Shown: positions 6,947-11,915, counted from the first letter of the stretch. The stretch: 11,915 bases of DNA from an uncultured Clostridia bacterium (GCA_946405565.1 CAMJHU010000019.1:1-11915), one strand, 5' to 3'. Numbers and translations: made by a program. The notes: a model not told the origin generated them from the letters alone.

Positions 6947-7346
6947 ACAAGCCTCACTCCTTCCGTTTATGAAAAAATAAGAAAATGAAAAAATGAAAAA
7001 TAAACAAACCAGACCATCCGCGCGGCGAAGCACGCGCAATTTACCAAGCAAAGGGATTTTTCGTGACCATACCCGTCGCGCACAGTACGCGGACGGCTCT
7101 GCCGTAATCAGCTCCCCGACGCGAGCATCGGGACAAAAGCCCGGACGCGTGCCGGACAGCTGCCGATTTTGAGGGACCAAAGAGCGTTGATGAATGCCAA
7201 CCTTTATTCAGCCGCGCCCCCGCGCCGGATTTGGTTGACCGGGTACCCGGTTAAAAAGGGATGGGGGAGGGCTCTCTTGTCCGGATTCGCCCTGTCGGAT
7301 GGTTTATGGCGGCTTGATTTGCTTTTGGAGGGTTTCCCTGTCCGGA
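6947..7346 (-). other. Long non-coding leader upstream of the MBOAT gene
   Basis: No credible gene was found here. Bases 6967-7010 are an A-rich tract on the plus strand (T-rich on the transcript). Bases 7020-7160 are GC-rich and carry several short stems: GCGCG/CGCGC (7020-7024/7033-7037), CCGTC-GCG/CGC-GACGG (7073-7096, one bulge), CCCGA/TCGGG (7115-7119/7128-7132) and CCGG/CCGG (7141-7155). A 14-base perfect palindrome ACCGGGTACCCGGT lies at 7238-7251. A folded 5' leader of the MBOAT-DHHW transcript is possible, but I recognise no known riboswitch or leader. It could equally be decayed repeat sequence. Confidence 0.35.
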
Positions 7347-7354
7347 TTCGCCCT
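7279..7354. repeat. Two 16-bp direct repeats 60 bp apart
   Basis: TGTCCGGATTCGCCCT occurs at 7279-7294 and again at 7339-7354. AGGG trinucleotide-like flanks precede both. The second copy runs into element copy B, whose ATTCGCCC start is shared with copy A at 2765. The first copy may be a partial duplicate of the element edge. Confidence 0.8.
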
Positions 7355-7516
7355 TCCCCGTTGTAGAGATTGGCTCGTCTCGCTCGGCAGGCTTTCGCCT
7401 GCCTGTCGGTGGCGCCGCCCCCGGTCCCCTGCAAGGGCTACTCGCCCTTGACCTCGGCAGGGAGCTTACCAAAGCTGTCGCTAGCGACAGCTACTGCACC
7501 CCGCGCCGCTGCGCGG
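7347..7516 (-). repeat. Hairpin-rich dispersed element, copy B
   Basis: This block lies 16 bases 3' of the DUF4358 stop, the same position and orientation that copy A has relative to its upstream gene. Shared parts are ATTCGCCC..CCCCGT (7347-7362), TGGCTCGTCTCGCTCGGCAGGC (starting 7371) and GGTGGCG.CGCCCCCGG.CCCCTGCAA-type sequence (7408-7433). Hairpins on the plus strand are GGCAGGC-TTTC-GCCTGCC (7386-7403; GAAA loop on the transcript), CAAGGGC-TACTC-GCCCTTG (7432-7450), a 20-base perfect palindrome centred on CTAG (7473-7492) and CCGCGC-CGCT-GCGCGG (7501-7516). Copy B lacks the GTGGGGC/GCCCCAC hairpin of copy A. Role unknown. Confidence 0.75.
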
Positions 7517-7531
7517 CTAATTCTGCCTGAC

Positions 7532-8002
7532 TTACAGTGTTTCCTTAAATGTCTGCCGCACCGCTTCGGGATTCTCACTCACCGCAAACAGCACAAATCC
7601 TCTTGTGTTTTCCAGCACATACCCGTCCAGCAGCGCTTCCTGTTCCGGCGCGTAAGCGTGGAACAGCTTGCGTTTCTCCTCCACACGGCTGCGAAGACAT
7701 TCGGTCAGAGCCTCGCCCTGCGATTCGTCCGCCAATTTCACCACCAGCAGTTCCCGGACTTCCATAATATTGGGCGATGAATAAAACACCACCCCGTCGT
7801 AATCGTTGGGATTGAGCTGCATTTCCCGGCGGAAGTCGGCGTTTTTGCATTCGTCCAGCGCGGACACATCGGTCACGCGGCAAAGCGCCGCCGCCATATC
7901 CTGCGCGCTCACGCTGCTCGGGGGTTCGTGACGCGTCACCAGCACGATGAAAGCGACTGTCAGCAGTACGCAGAGAATTTCCTTAATACGCAGCGCTTTC
8001 AT
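7532..8002 (-). CDS. DUF4358 domain-containing protein
   Basis: A 156-residue protein with one N-terminal membrane anchor or signal segment (~8-23) and a mixed outer domain of DUF4358 type (NDYDGVVFYSSPNIMEVRELLVVKL near 65-90, and an amphipathic helix around EALTECLRSRVEEKR). DUF4358 proteins often sit beside MBOAT and SGNH/DHHW genes in Clostridia, so a helper role in surface-polymer acylation is inferred; no reaction is known. The ATG at 8002 is chosen because AAAAGGAG precedes it by about nine bases. It overlaps the stop of the SGNH gene by four bases (ATGA), implying translational coupling. A longer frame from 8041 would overlap that gene needlessly. A hairpin-rich repeat begins just after the stop. 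Confidence 0.78.
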   Translation of the reverse strand: MKALRIKEILCVLLTVAFIVLVTRHEPPSSVSAQDMAAALCRVTDVSALDECKNADFRREMQLNPNDYDGVVFYSSPNIMEVRELLVVKLADESQGEALTECLRSRVEEKRKLFHAYAPEQEALLDGYVLENTRGFVLFAVSENPEAVRQTFKETL

Positions 8003-8823
8003 GCGTAAATCTCCTTTTCTCTCATGATATAGGGAAACCAATACTGGCTGTAAAATTTTTTATCCTGATGGATGCCGTCCGCGGTGTAGAATTCGGTATG
8101 TTCCCGCAGCAGCGGCGTGGTATCGAGATATTCCAATCCTTTTTCGTCGCACATTTCCACCAGCAGTTCATTGAAGCGTCCCACCCATGTAAAGCGCGGT
8201 TTGGTAGCGATGGTTTCGTCCACCGGGAAGAGCAGGCTCACGATGATACGGGTATGCGGTGAGCCCGCGCGGATTTTTTCGATATCCTCGCCGTACCGTT
8301 TGATAAAGCGCTGTGCGGCGGGTTCGTTGCTGGCGACGGCATTGACGCCGTAGTGAAGAATCAGCACACGGGGCTTGGCGCGGATGAGGCGGTCCAGATT
8401 GTCCTCGAGATGCGTGAGATTGGCGCTGACCTTGGCGATGAGGTGCCGTCCGTTGATGAGACCCACCACGTCCAGCCCGCACATCAGCGAATCGCCGCAG
8501 ATATACACCTCGCGGAATACTTCGCGATAGGTCAGTTCGCCCCGCTCAATCTGCGTGATTTCATCCTCAATGGTCTGCCGCACGTTTTCCGCCGCCACGG
8601 TTTCCCGATAGCTTTCCCGCGAGGCGTCCACCCTGCGTTGGGCGGCTTCCACCGAAACGGCGCCGCATTGGGTCAGAAGCTGTTCTCCCGACGTCAGACT
8701 GGCTTGTCCCGGCGCGCCGTTTCGCACGCCCTGCACGATTTCCGCGGCGTGGAGCGCCGGCAGCACCGCTGTCAGCAGCGCCAGACACACCGCTGCCACG
8801 GTCGTAATGACCGGCTTCTTCAT
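7999..8823 (-). CDS. Secreted SGNH/GDSL-type hydrolase
   Basis: A 274-residue exported esterase-like protein. Residues 1-27 form a typical signal peptide ending AlaLeuHisAla-Ala. A helical charged stretch (~55-105) precedes the SGNH domain. Block I is ICGDSLMCG (108-116, Ser112), the Asn block is LHYGVNAV (156-163, Asn161) and block V is DGIH (249-252, Asp249 and His252). These give a complete Ser-Asp-His set. The enzyme probably adds or removes acyl groups on an extracellular polymer, working with the MBOAT and DHHW proteins encoded further downstream. The ATG at 8823 follows an AAGGGA site by about six bases. It lies 38 bases after the pentapeptide gene and overlaps the DUF4358 gene by four bases, so an operon is likely. 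The substrate is not readable from sequence. Confidence 0.85.
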   Translation of the reverse strand: MKKPVITTVAAVCLALLTAVLPALHAAEIVQGVRNGAPGQASLTSGEQLLTQCGAVSVEAAQRRVDASRESYRETVAAENVRQTIEDEITQIERGELTYREVFREVYICGDSLMCGLDVVGLINGRHLIAKVSANLTHLEDNLDRLIRAKPRVLILHYGVNAVASNEPAAQRFIKRYGEDIEKIRAGSPHTRIIVSLLFPVDETIATKPRFTWVGRFNELLVEMCDEKGLEYLDTTPLLREHTEFYTADGIHQDKKFYSQYWFPYIMREKEIYA

Positions 8824-8861
8824 GAAATTCCCTTCTTTCCGCTAATCACTAACCACTCATC

Positions 8862-9533
8862 TCAGGTATTGGACTTTTTGGGCTTTTTGTCCTCCACATG
8901 AACGCCCATGAGCTTGACCAGATCGATGGCCTGTCCGGTGCTGATGGTGGCGCCGTCGAGCTCTCCGCCCAGCAGGACGATACCGTGAATGCGGTTGCCG
9001 CGCAGGTCGAGATCCTTGAGGGAGGTACGGGTAAAATTGGAGCCGGTGAGATCGCACTGGATAAATTCGGACTGCTTGATGCGGCATTTGTCCATCGCGC
9101 AGGAATTCATATCGCACGCGACGAACTGGGTTGCCACAATGCGCGCCTCGGAGAAATTGGCAAACCGGCAGGGCGTGGATTTGATGAGTACGTTGTTGAG
9201 AATGCCATAGGTCAGGTTGACGCCCGTGAGTTTGCTTTCCACGATTTCGGTACGCGTGACCGTACCCTGACTGAGGTTGATAAAGGACAGATCGCACCCC
9301 TTGAAGAGACAGTTGCTGAAGCTCACGCCTTCAAACACGCAGTTGCGGAATTTGCAGTTGACAAAGACGCAGCCGGAAATGTCCATATCCGACACATTGA
9401 GCCCTTCCACGGTCTCGTCGAAAAAATGGAATCCGTTGACGTCGCATTCCTCCACATCTGCTTTAATCAGCACATCCAGAATGGATTCCTCGCTGTTGAG
9501 ATTCATCGTAATCTGCGGTTTCTGTCGTTTCAC
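8862..9533 (-). CDS. Pentapeptide-repeat protein
   Basis: A 223-residue cytoplasmic protein made mainly of A(D/N)LXX-like pentapeptide repeats from about residue 40 to 195 (stretches such as CVFVNCKFRNCVFEGVSFSNC and LTGSNFTRTSLKDLDLRGN), which fold as a right-handed square beta-helix. The N-terminal ~35 residues and the lysine-rich tail (KKPKKSNT) lie outside the repeats. Cysteine is frequent at repeat positions. No catalytic residues or membrane segment are visible. Some family members mimic DNA and inhibit gyrase, but most have unknown roles. The GTG at 9533 is used, with GGGAGG 10 bases upstream. A strong promoter lies at 9582-9610. The SGNH gene starts 38 bases after its stop, suggesting this is the first gene of the acyl-transfer operon. 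Confidence 0.88.
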   Translation of the reverse strand: MKRQKPQITMNLNSEESILDVLIKADVEECDVNGFHFFDETVEGLNVSDMDISGCVFVNCKFRNCVFEGVSFSNCLFKGCDLSFINLSQGTVTRTEIVESKLTGVNLTYGILNNVLIKSTPCRFANFSEARIVATQFVACDMNSCAMDKCRIKQSEFIQCDLTGSNFTRTSLKDLDLRGNRIHGIVLLGGELDGATISTGQAIDLVKLMGVHVEDKKPKKSNT

Positions 9534-9581
9534 GGCGCTCGTCCTCCCTGTGTTTTTTTACCGACATATTATAGATAATAT

Positions 9582-9610
9582 ATTATAGCAAATAACCCGC
9601 GTAATTTCAA
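9582..9610 (-). promoter_or_regulatory. Sigma-A promoter for the pentapeptide-SGNH-DUF4358 operon
   Basis: On the minus strand TTGAAA (9605-9610) and TATAAT (9582-9587) are separated by 17 bases. The start of the pentapeptide gene lies about 48 bases further on. The hexamers and spacing are identical to those of the divergent promoter at 9687-9715. Confidence 0.82.
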
Positions 9611-9686
9611 ATCTTTTTAGGATTTTCTCCGAATTTTCTTTTCTGTTTTTTGAGAGAGAATTTGCATGAAATAATGAGGGAATCGC

Positions 9687-9715
9687 TTGAAAACCTAGTG
9701 ACAATATGGTATAAT
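9687..9715 (+). promoter_or_regulatory. Sigma-A promoter for the Rrf2 regulator
   Basis: TTGAAA (9687-9692), a 17-base spacer and TATAAT (9710-9715) lie 57 bases before the Rrf2 start. Rrf2 regulators usually bind their own promoter, so an operator probably overlaps here, but I see no clear long dyad. A small ACCGG...ACCGG repeat lies just downstream at 9731-9745. Confidence 0.85.
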
Positions 9716-9772
9716 GACAACCAAAGAAAAACCGGCACATACCGGATCAATGGAAGGAAGGTGGGGAACGGT

Positions 9773-10210
9773 ATGAAAATCTCCACTAAAGGACGTTACG
9801 CGCTGCGGCTGATGCTGGATCTGGCGGCGCATAAGGACGATGGCTTCGTGGCGCTGAAGGATATCGCCCAGCGACAGAATATCTCCAAGAAATATCTGGA
9901 GCAGATCATCCCCATGCTCAATTCTCCGGAGCTGCTGCAAACCAACCGGGGCTTTCAGGGCGGCTATAAGCTGGCGCAGTCCCCGGAGAAATACACGGTG
10001 GGTATGATTCTCCGGCTGACGGAGGGATCGCTCGCGCCGGTCGCGTGTCTGGCGCAGACGCCCAATGCCTGCGAACGCGCGGGCGAATGTCCCACGCTGT
10101 TTATATGGGAAGGGCTGTACAAGGTCATCGGCGATTATCTCGACAGTATCACCCTGCAGGATATTCTCGACAAGGAGCAGGAAGGATATGCCAATTCTTA
10201 TGTAATTTAA
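9773..10210 (+). CDS. Rrf2-family transcriptional regulator with IscR-like cysteines
   Basis: A 145-residue DNA-binding regulator of the Rrf2 family (relatives: IscR, CymR, NsrR). It opens with the family signature MKISTKGRYALRLMLDLA. A winged helix-turn-helix covers ~26-70 (ALKDIAQRQNISKKYLEQI, then NRGFQGGYKLA). Three cysteines, Cys92, Cys100 and Cys106, occupy the place of the IscR Fe-S ligands, so it may bind an iron-sulfur cluster. The ATG at 9773 follows a purine-rich GGAAGG/AAGGTGG leader and gives the canonical start; a longer in-frame reading from 9650 would swallow the promoter. It is divergent from the pentapeptide gene, and 65 bases ahead of the solute-binding protein on the same strand. 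No isc, nif or cys genes are visible, so its targets are unknown. Confidence 0.92.
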   Translation: MKISTKGRYALRLMLDLAAHKDDGFVALKDIAQRQNISKKYLEQIIPMLNSPELLQTNRGFQGGYKLAQSPEKYTVGMILRLTEGSLAPVACLAQTPNACERAGECPTLFIWEGLYKVIGDYLDSITLQDILDKEQEGYANSYVI

Positions 10211-10275
10211 CCGATTGATATAACAAATCGGAATATTTACCTGTGAATCAGGGCAATCAGAAAGGACAGGTCGCG

Positions 10276-11139
10276 ATGAAACAGTTCTGGAAGAGCGTCG
10301 GAAACCGTATGATATCCCTTGTGACGGCAGTATCGGTACTGGCTGCCGTCCTGACGCTGCTGACCGCGTGCCGAAGTGACGGAACCATCCGCGCCATACG
10401 GCAGAACGGCGTGCTGCGGGTGGGATATGTTTCCTGCGCCGCGTCGGAGGACGAGCCGTTTCTGCTGGCGGACGGTACGGGTCTGACGGGTCAGCCCGCC
10501 CGGAACGCGGCAAAAGCCGCGCTGGACGTGGGCACGGAATTCGTGCGTCTGTCATCGGGCGAAGAAGCCTATGACAAACTGCTGGACGGAAGCGTGGACT
10601 GCCTGTGGAATGTCGCGCCGCCGCGGAAGGAACTGGTTTCATCGGTGCGCACGATTGAGACAGGACTGTATTACCGGCAGACGGTGATCGCGCTGGAGAA
10701 GCGTCACATCACGCGGCTGGCGGACGTCAGCGGCAGAATCATGGCGGTAGTGAGCGGTTCGGACGCGCAGGTGGAGCTGCATAACGCGGCAGTGATGGAG
10801 AGCCGGCTGAAAGAGGTCAAGGTGTGCAGCAGCATGGGAGACGTGCTGACCATGCTGACCGAGGGCGACGCCCATTGCGCGGCGGTGGATGAACCGCAGG
10901 CGTTGTACGCGATTGGTCAGGGGGGCGAGGAAATTCACTTTGTGGAGACGCCCATTGCCGAAAACCAGTTGGTCATTGCCACAAGGGCGGAGGACGGGGA
11001 ACTGTGTACCCGCCTGGCGGAGAACTATGTCAGAATGGTGCAGAACGGGGATATCGCGGCGCTTTGCGAGGAATACACCGGCAGCGACGGGCTGTGCCGC
11101 TCCATGATTCAGGCGGTTGACACATCCGAGAATCTGTAA
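10276..11139 (+). CDS. Lipoprotein solute-binding protein, family 3 (amino-acid type)
   Basis: A 287-residue extracellular substrate-binding lipoprotein. The signal segment (~12-31) ends in the lipobox LTAC, with Cys32 to be lipidated. The mature part has the family-3 opening (LRVGY), a central Arg in the PPRKEL segment where ligand carboxylate-binding Arg usually lies, the hinge segment around LADVSGRIMAVVSGS, and an Asp in the VDEPQALY segment. These suggest an amino acid or similar small ligand. The ATG at 10276 has AAAGGA nine bases upstream, preferred over a GTG at 10243 that lacks such a site. No permease or ATPase follows: a strong terminator comes 41 bases later. It is therefore an orphan binding protein, perhaps transcribed with the Rrf2 gene 65 bases upstream. 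The family is secure; the ligand is unknown. Confidence 0.85.
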   Translation: MKQFWKSVGNRMISLVTAVSVLAAVLTLLTACRSDGTIRAIRQNGVLRVGYVSCAASEDEPFLLADGTGLTGQPARNAAKAALDVGTEFVRLSSGEEAYDKLLDGSVDCLWNVAPPRKELVSSVRTIETGLYYRQTVIALEKRHITRLADVSGRIMAVVSGSDAQVELHNAAVMESRLKEVKVCSSMGDVLTMLTEGDAHCAAVDEPQALYAIGQGGEEIHFVETPIAENQLVIATRAEDGELCTRLAENYVRMVQNGDIAALCEEYTGSDGLCRSMIQAVDTSENL

Positions 11140-11192
11140 AGAAAAAAGCGAAAAACGGATATTTCAAAGACAATATCCTGTAAAGAAAAAGC
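11134..11192. repeat. Direct repeat at the composition boundary
   Basis: CTGTAAAGAAAAAAGC (from 11134, including the stop codon of the binding-protein gene) and CTGTAAAGAAAAAGC (11178-11192) are nearly identical and 44 bases apart. Between them lies a 7-bp inverted repeat GGATATT/AATATCC (11157-11163/11172-11178). The duplication sits where GC-rich chromosome gives way to AT-rich sequence. Confidence 0.7.
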
Positions 11193-11217
11193 ACAGATTT
11201 TCTGTGCTTTTTCTTTA
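11181..11217. terminator. Strong intrinsic terminator after the solute-binding protein gene
   Basis: A 17-bp perfect stem (11181-11197 with 11201-11217) closes a three-base TTT loop. The core is GCACAGA/TCTGTGC, and the arms are A-rich on the left and T-rich on the right, giving a U-tract for plus-strand transcripts and a symmetric one for the minus strand. It isolates the downstream XRE gene from the chromosomal operon. Confidence 0.9.
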
Positions 11218-11233
11218 TGTTACTTATAAACCG

Positions 11234-11262
11234 TTGTTATATATACCGTATGCTACTATAAT
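11234..11262 (+). promoter_or_regulatory. Promoter of the XRE controller-like gene
   Basis: TTGTTA (11234-11239), a 17-base spacer and TATAAT (11257-11262) lie 25 bases before the XRE start. A short symmetric ATAC-C-GTAT sequence (11243-11251) lies in the spacer and could be a regulator half-site. A classical C-box is not obvious. Confidence 0.7.
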
Positions 11263-11287
11263 TATTTCATATGGAGGTAACATTATA

Positions 11288-11494
11288 ATGATAACAGTGG
11301 ATTTGGGACATCGCATACGGGAACTTCGGCAGAAAATGGGACTTAGTCAAGAAAAATTTGCTTTGAAAATTGGAATGGATAGGACATACTTCGCTTCTGT
11401 TGAGAATGGGAAAAGAAATATCGCTATTGTTAATATAAAAAAGATAGCTGACGGGCTTAACGTAACCCTCAGTGAATTATTTGAAGGATTATAA
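11288..11494 (+). CDS. Small XRE-family regulator, restriction-modification controller-like
   Basis: A 68-residue protein that is almost entirely a five-helix XRE/HTH_3 DNA-binding domain. The helix-turn-helix spans ~19-38 (LSQEKFALKIGMDRTYFASV), followed by the ENGKRN motif and a final helix ending LSELFEGL. Its length and the RTY..VENGKRN pattern match controller (C) proteins that time restriction enzyme expression in type II systems, and also generic small XRE repressors. The ATG at 11288 has GGAGG 10 bases upstream; a longer in-frame reading from 11117 would cross the terminator. The gene is AT-rich, unlike those to its left, which suggests recent transfer. The next gene starts 87 bases downstream. 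The DNA-binding fold is certain; the controller role is inferred. Confidence 0.85.
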   Translation: MITVDLGHRIRELRQKMGLSQEKFALKIGMDRTYFASVENGKRNIAIVNIKKIADGLNVTLSELFEGL

Positions 11495-11535
11495 CAAGAT
11501 TAATATTTCATTTACGTGTTATAATTATTTATAAT

Positions 11536-11561
11536 ATAGATATTCTTAAATGAATATCTAT
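11536..11561 (+). other. 10-bp stem-loop just upstream of the last gene
   Basis: ATAGATATTC (11536-11545) pairs perfectly with GAATATCTAT (11552-11561) around a TTAAAT loop. It ends six bases before the GGAGG ribosome site (11568-11572) and has no U-run, so it is not a normal terminator. It could be an operator dyad for the XRE protein or an RNA structure affecting translation. A weak -10-like TATAAT (11530-11535) directly precedes it, with only a poor -35 (TTCATT). Confidence 0.6.
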
Positions 11562-11581
11562 TATGCCGGAGGTTTAATAGA

Positions 11582-11915
11582 ATGTCGTTTATAGATGATC
11601 AGTTGCTTCAGTTTAAGCAATTGATGGAATGTTCCATTGTCACTGAAGGAGCAAAGGGAAAGGAATCCGTGATTCGATCTTCTGTTCTGATTAATCTTAT
11701 TCATGATGCTGTAAAATACGAGATGATTCAAGCAGGAGTTAATCCATGTAAAGTTTTTCCTCCTTTTGGTGCAACAAAACCTGAATTGAAATTGGCTGGA
11801 TTTCTTAAACAAAAAAATCAGGATATTTGTATTGTGCCCTCAAATATTGCCAAAATTTCCACACCTATTAACTGGGGACCTTTAGCGTATGAGCGTCAAA
11901 TAGATGATTACGGTT
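11582..11915 (+). CDS. N-terminal part of an unknown protein, possibly the restriction endonuclease
   Basis: The reading frame is open from an ATG at 11582 to the window end (111 codons plus one base), preceded by GGAGG (11568-11572) nine bases upstream. The visible sequence is soluble, with no signal peptide: an acidic-amphipathic start (MSFIDDQLLQFKQLME), a helical region (~34-50), a proline-glycine segment (KVFPPFGATKPELKLAGFLKQ, given in part), then QDICIVPSN and TPINWGPLAYERQIDDYG. I do not recognise a catalytic PD-(D/E)xK site in this part. Its place after a controller-like XRE gene, in AT-rich sequence, suggests a type II restriction enzyme with a methyltransferase beyond the edge. That is inference from context and a general resemblance only. 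Confidence 0.6.
   Translation, partial: MSFIDDQLLQFKQLMECSIVTEGAKGKESVIRSSVLINLIHDAVKYEMIQAGVNPCKVFPPFGATKPELKLAGFLKQKNQDICIVPSNIAKISTPINWGPLAYERQIDDYG

Noticed and set aside
6947..7180. N-terminal extension of the MBOAT protein to 7180
   Set aside because: The added residues are polar and lie in GC-rich non-coding sequence. The start at 6946 has a strong ribosome site and begins at the first membrane helix.
7204..7472. Small minus-strand open frames over element copy B
   Set aside because: Their peptides (RQAKACRARRA-type) are translations of the repeat, also seen over copy A. They lack ribosome sites and the two copies differ by hairpin gain, not by coding-type changes.
7473..7492. 20-base perfect palindrome as an operator or transposon end
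   Set aside because: It sits 3' of a gene, within a chain of hairpins, and far from any promoter, with no matching partner or transposase. It is better treated as part of copy B.
9650..9772. Upstream start for the Rrf2 regulator
   Set aside because: It would place the promoter inside the coding sequence and precede the conserved MKISTKGRYAL start.
10211..10231. CCGATT...AATCGG inverted repeat after the Rrf2 gene as a terminator
   Set aside because: Only six base pairs with a nine-base loop and no proper U-run; too weak to call, and readthrough to the next gene is likely.
10243..10275. GTG start for the solute-binding protein
   Set aside because: No ribosome site at a suitable distance, whereas the ATG at 10276 has AAAGGA nine bases before it and a normal lipoprotein signal.

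Overview
The window looks like a piece of a spore-forming Clostridia chromosome, most likely an Oscillospirales-type gut Firmicute. The evidence is strong AGGAGG-type ribosome sites, a PdaA-type cortex deacetylase, a cysteine-bearing Rrf2 regulator, a DUF4358 protein beside an MBOAT/DHHW acyl-transfer locus, and GC-rich hairpin-filled intergenic repeats. Most of it is GC-rich (about 60% in a sampled line of the solute-binding-protein gene). The last ~750 bases are clearly AT-rich (about one-third GC in sampled lines). No rRNA, tRNA, CRISPR array or insertion sequence was recognised.

Layout. Bases 1-113 form a 40-bp perfect inverted repeat that interrupts the 3' end of an unidentified plus-strand gene (stop at 201). 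A two-sided terminator (241-290) follows. From 337 to 9533 every gene is on the minus strand. Read in transcription order from the right, these are: a pentapeptide-repeat protein, a secreted SGNH/GDSL hydrolase and a DUF4358 protein (8862-9533, 7999-8823, 7532-8002); a 585-base non-coding stretch; an MBOAT O-acyltransferase and its DHHW (AlgJ/AlgX-like) partner (5525-6946, 4286-5497); an unknown zinc-ribbon membrane protein with its own promoter (2944-4137); the ribosome-associated GTPase HflX (1410-2660); and PdaA (337-1233). On the plus strand, divergent from the pentapeptide gene, lie an Rrf2-family regulator (9773-10210) and a lipoprotein solute-binding protein (10276-11139), closed by a strong terminator. 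At the right edge an AT-rich segment begins with a small XRE regulator resembling restriction-modification controller proteins. It is followed by the first 111 codons of an unknown protein that may be the restriction enzyme.

How the genes fit together. SGNH, DUF4358, MBOAT and DHHW form a plausible machine for O-acylating a cell-surface polymer: MBOAT moves acyl groups across the membrane and the DHHW/SGNH proteins transfer or remove them outside. PdaA makes muramic-delta-lactam in the spore cortex. Rrf2 probably senses Fe-S or cysteine status and may control the neighbouring binding protein.

The most unusual content is non-coding. Two copies of a hairpin-rich element (about 2728-2900 and 7347-7516) each lie directly 3' of a minus-strand gene. 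They show one compensatory base-pair change and a present/absent hairpin module. Short tandem repeats (CATTATT heptamers; GCGGAATTCGGAAT-type units) cluster at gene ends, and one supplies or abuts the stop codons of hflX and the DHHW gene. The right-edge segment is a likely horizontally acquired restriction-modification locus.
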